Positions 60,501 through 64,000 of a stretch of 64,000 bases of DNA are shown one piece after another; position 1 is the first letter of the stretch; every line of letters starts with the position of its first letter. Source of the stretch: Desmodesmus armatus. Lineage: Eukaryota; Chlorophyta; Chlorophyceae; Sphaeropleales; Scenedesmaceae. The DNA is taken from assembly GCA_007449985.2 (NCBI GenBank), contig VIIQ02000002.1:248001-312000 (forward strand). Direction: 5' to 3'. Under the pieces are notes generated by a model. That model did not search any database, was not told the origin of the DNA, and saw only the letters and a list, made by a program, of their open reading frames with translations. Both the position numbers and the translations under genes were made by a program.

Positions 60501-62020
60501 ATGTTCCTTGCACAGTGGTCCTGTTGGTGCTGCAAGTTGACAGCATGGGCCAATGCTGATGCATGCTTCACAAACTCCCATGGTGTTTGCGTCTGACTTA
60601 CATGGTTGGGCTGCCTCTGCTCCTCATCCCTGTGACGTTGGAACCTGTCTTGCATGTTTTCTTTTTTTGTGGGCAGATGCTGGCTGCATGTTGCAACAAC
60701 CACCATCAGGTGTACCTCAACTCACTATGATCCAGTCAAGGCATTGATGCAGTGATAAAGCCTGTTCTGGGCCTCATCACCGTGATGCAGTGACTGCTAG
60801 TGGGAGTGAGCCCGCATGCATCTGTAGATTCACGCGCTTCAGCTTCAGCTCCAGTGAGCTTTCCAAGTGAGGGGTGCAGCGTGTGTGTTGAAGCAGCTTA
60901 GGGCTGGCAGGCCGGGGCAGTCACACAGTGTGTAGGGAGTCCGCTCCTGATGTGACTGATGTGTGGCTGATCTGTCGGGGTCATTCACTTGCCCCAGCAG
61001 GAACCCATACTTTTGTGTATGGTGCAAAACTGAGTTGGGATGAGATGCTGGGAGTGAGTTTGGCAGCACATACAATGCGCCAGGCTGCCAACTTGTTGAC
61101 CATCGCGTGATATATGACACCCTGGCATGCCCATGGCCCGCTGTAACACAGCCTTCAGCAAAGAAAACTTAGCCTGTGCCGCACAATGCTTATGAACATG
61201 CACATGCATGTTGATAGTTGGCGGCGTATCAGCAGCATTCAGCAAGGACACCCACCCACTGACTCAATCACTGACTGCCTGGCAACCCATTATTGCAGCA
61301 ACATGTTTCCGTGGCACGTTGTGTAACCATGGTATTGAACATGCAGCATGTTGTACAGTGTAAGAAGTCGCAGGAGCTCAGAGGTCACCATGCTGAGCAT
61401 GCCAGATATAAAAGCATGCCCAGCTTCAGTCAGTGCAAGGCATTGGCTGGGTGAAGCCCAGCTGGCCTACAGCCATTTGTGGACACAGCATGGTCGCCGT
61501 GACGCCTGCCAAAGCTGCGCCCTTGAATGTGGGTTGAGCAGACCACAAGCCCCCATGGGGAATTGTGGCCACAATTGCTCCCACCCTCTGGGTTTGGTAT
61601 CGCCCGCAGCTGTGTTCACACTGTAAGTCGATGCACGACCTTGAAACTAGCTTGTGTTTTAAGCTGTAAATTTACAGATATGTAGCTCGTATGGTCAGCC
61701 TCATGGGGATGCGCCTGGGGGTTTCGCGCAAATCCCTGTTATTTGCCAGCTCCTAGCCACACAAAGCCTGGTGGTGCTCCCAACAACACTTCATTTCGGA
61801 AACATTGTTAAGATCCTGCTTGGAAAGAACAACATCTCAGAAAGAACAACCCAGCTATCACCGCCAGCGCTGCCGCTGTTCCTAGCACAGTCGAGCATCA
61901 GAGAGCGCAACACTTGTAGGTCAAAGCTTGTAAGTGCTCTGTGTGCTGACTGCATCGTTGTTTCGCCAGATGCACTCGTGCTCAGCAGCAAGCCAATGTC
62001 GCAGCAGCCCAGCAGTCCGT
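57589..62020. other. Gene-poor intergenic region
   Basis: 4.4 kb with no supported gene. The longest frame (57910-58716, minus, 268 codons) has no recognisable domain, and its Cys/Ser/Thr/Ala composition resembles other shadows. A hairpin CGAGGATTCAAATCCTCG at 57829-57846 looks like a tRNA T arm but has no partner arms. The unit GCAGCAGCGGTTTGTGGGTA is duplicated at 58777-58822. Confidence 0.45.
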
Positions 62021-62444
62021 TACCGTAATCACTCTAATACAAAGTCACCCTAATTACAAGGCATGCCCTACTGCACACTGTGGTCCACCCTAATTACAAG
62101 GCAAATCTGGCCTGGGCTTTGTGGGCCACCCTATTACAAGGCAAGATCCCGCTGATCAAAGCAATGCTCCACCCAGCCAGCGGGCTGTAACGCTGCCGGT
62201 ACAGTTGTAGTAAGTGTATCAGCTTAACAGCTTTAACAGTTTAAATAGATATGATAGGCCCGCAAAGTGCCGAAATCAGGCGCCGGGGACGACCACCTGC
62301 ACAAACACGGCACCCGAAATGCAAGGCAAGATCGGCTGGGAAACTTCCAGGGTCGGCTGGTAAACTTCCACTCACCCTATTACAAGGCTATAGGTTGGGC
62401 TACATGGCTTTTTAGGGTGACTTTGTATTAGAGTGATTACGGTA
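62021..62444. mobile_element. MITE with perfect 33-bp terminal inverted repeats
   Basis: The left end starts TACCGTAATCACTCTAATAC and the right end is its exact reverse complement, matching over 33 bp (62021-62053 and 62412-62444). Outermost TA dinucleotides fit a TA target-site duplication, as in Tc1/mariner-type MITEs. At 424 bp it has no coding capacity. Inside, CACCCTAATTACAAGGCA or a one-base-shorter form occurs four times (62046, 62086, 62127, 62373), the first overlapping the left inverted repeat. A related AAACTTCCA pair is at 62340-62370. It probably moves using a transposase encoded elsewhere. Confidence 0.85.
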
Positions 62445-64000
62445 TCATGTTCGTAAGGCCTTCAGACATTTCAATGCTCCTGAAATCCTGATAACTTACA
62501 TCGTGTTTGTAGGTGTGGCAAACAATCCAGCAAGCAGCTGCAGCCTCAGTCTCTCACAGCCATACAGTCACAGCAGCAGCAGCACCTGGTGTATGCAGCA
62601 CTGTGCCTGGCCTCTGCTTGTATGCGTTCGCCAGACGTGCCTCTGACGAGCTACAGGCACAGTGTTGCAGCAGCAGCAGCAGGTGCATGGTTGGGTGTGG
62701 TAGGTGTCACTGTGCCTGGCTGCTTGTATGCGTTCGCCAGACGTGCCTCTGACAGGCTACAGGCACAGTGTCACCGCAAGAACAGCAGCAGCAGGTGCAG
62801 GGCTGCCTCTGACAGGCTACAGGCACAGTGTCACCGCAAGAACAGCAACAGCAGGTGCAGGGTGGGTTGAGTAGCACTGTGTCTGGTCTGCTTGCAACGC
62901 GTTTGTGTATCATGCCTATGGCAAGCTACAGTCACAGTGCTGTGCCAGCAAGGGCAGGGTCAGGGTTTTGGTAACATTGTGTCAACCTCAGCTGGGCATG
63001 CATGCCAGCCATGCCTTCGCCCAGCTCAGACACCGTGTAGAGGCAGCAACAGCAGTTGCATGGCTGGGGGCTGGGCAGCACTCCATCTGGGCCTCTGCTG
63101 ACATGCGTTGGTGGATCCTGCCAATGTCGGTTACTCGGTGTTGCCGCAGTTCCAGCCATAGCGGGTGCATTTCGGAGGGAAGGGGCAGCACTAGTCTGGT
63201 TTGCTTGGTAAGCGTTTGTCCGACATGCCTCTGCAGCAGCGACAGCATCAGCAGGTTCAGTTTCTGAGTTGAGCAGCACTATTCTGGCCTCTGCTGGCAT
63301 GCGTTGGTTCACCCTGCCGCTGCCAAGATACAGATCCTAGTGTTGCAGCAGCAGCAGCAGCAGGTTCAGTTTCATAATCGAGCAGCACTAATCCGGCCTC
63401 TGCTGGCATGCGTTGGTTCATCCTGCCGCTGCCAAGATACAGACCCAGTGCTGTGGCAGCAACAACAGCAGTTTGTGCAGTCTTGGGTATGGTAGGTGAC
63501 CTGTGTTTGGCTGATTGTATGCGTTCGCCAGGCGTGCCTCTGACGGGCTACAGGCACACGGTCACGGCAGCAACAGCCACAACAGCAGTAGGGTCAGCGC
63601 AACAGGCACAGCAACAGAGTGTCAGCCTGGGGTCCCGGCGTGGGACTGTGGTGTGTTGGTTGTGCTGCTGAGCAGCCCAGCAGCCACCGTGCACCATGGT
63701 GGAACGGGTTCGGTCCCCGGCCATCCCTTCTTGACTTTGTGTTACTTGCATGTTGCACGACCGCTGCGCGCTGTGGCCTGCTGTGCCAAGCACTTCTGGC
63801 AGGTACCTGATGAACACTGCTTCTGAGCACGCCATTCGATCCGCCACACAGTACTAAGCATTCTCGAGTGACTGCTTATGTCAGCAACCCTTCCAAGGTT
63901 GATGATCGAAATTTCGAACTTGATCATCATCATCTCAGGTCTTGGGTGAAAGGCTCCAACAGACCTCAAAAAGCCTTCCACTGTTGATGAACGCATGGGA
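62445..64000. other. Right edge: repeat field, no gene assigned
   Basis: Dominated by the minisatellite field at 62580-63600. From 63600 to the end there is no supported gene. Frames run through the repeats on both strands and change identity between units, so they are not taken as coding. Confidence 0.4.
62580..63600. repeat. Degenerate minisatellite field
   Basis: Related units of about 55-110 bp built around TATGCGTTCGCCAGACGTGC, CTCTGACAGGCTACAGGCAC and AGTGTCACCGCAAGAACAGC followed by CAGCAGCAGGTGCAGG. Two units at 62742-62862 are nearly identical. Two others at about 63285-63460 share GGCCTCTGCTGGCATGCGTT and CCGCTGCCAAGATACAGA. Worn units extend to about 63580. Confidence 0.75.

Noticed and set aside
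62580..63600. CRISPR-like array
   Set aside because: Units are degenerate, of varied length, with no constant short repeat separated by unique spacers, in a eukaryotic genome.

Overview
This window is nuclear DNA from a eukaryotic green alga, most likely a chlorophycean. Genes are intron-rich with GT..AG splice sites. Coding and non-coding DNA is full of CAG/CTG repeats encoding Gln/Ala/Ser tracts. TGTAA, the chlorophycean polyadenylation motif, lies 25 to 230 nt after most plus-strand stops. Gene content fits: a nuclear-encoded photosystem II peptide with a bipartite transit peptide, ciliary-type proteins, and a plant/animal-type Ca2+ ATPase. The exact genus cannot be read from the sequence. 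No rRNA, tRNA, CRISPR array or bacterial operon was seen.

Layout. 0.7-3.2 kb: a divergent pair, an SRPBCC/START-like protein (-) and a small ubiquitin-like protein (+). 5.1-8.4 kb: a second divergent pair, a cytochrome b5-domain protein (-) and the nucleolar ribosome-biogenesis factor NOL12/RRP17 (+), followed closely by a DUF2064/TIGR04282-type transferase (8.7-10 kb). 11.1-12.5 kb: an unrecognised acidic-tailed protein with unresolved splicing. 13.5-14.3 kb: PsbTn. 15.7-23.1 kb: a third divergent pair, a TSNAXIP1-like coiled-coil protein (-) and the MOK kinase (+), both of families linked to cilia. 23.8-24.4 kb: a small secreted protein with a collagen-like patch. 24.4-28.5 kb: mostly non-coding, with one tentative Cys-rich gene. 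28.6-31 kb: an F-box protein with a C-terminal zinc ribbon. 32.4-39.3 kb: a complete 17-exon plasma-membrane-type Ca2+ P-type ATPase (-). 41.2-45.8 kb: an unrecognised membrane protein whose introns carry poly-G tracts and a tandem array of decayed copies of its own exon end. 47.5-49.3 kb: an unrecognised small helical protein. 50-57.6 kb: a complete 19-exon secreted GH31 alpha-glucosidase with a telomere-like repeat in one intron. 57.6-64 kb: gene-poor DNA with a 424-bp MITE bearing perfect 33-bp inverted repeats and a minisatellite field.

There is no operon logic. What the neighbours share is mostly bidirectional promoters, the TSNAXIP1-like/MOK pair being the most suggestive. Splice models were built by hand by matching GT/AG sites and codon phase. 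In the main models every phase closes, with totals divisible by three. Exceptions are stated in the entries.
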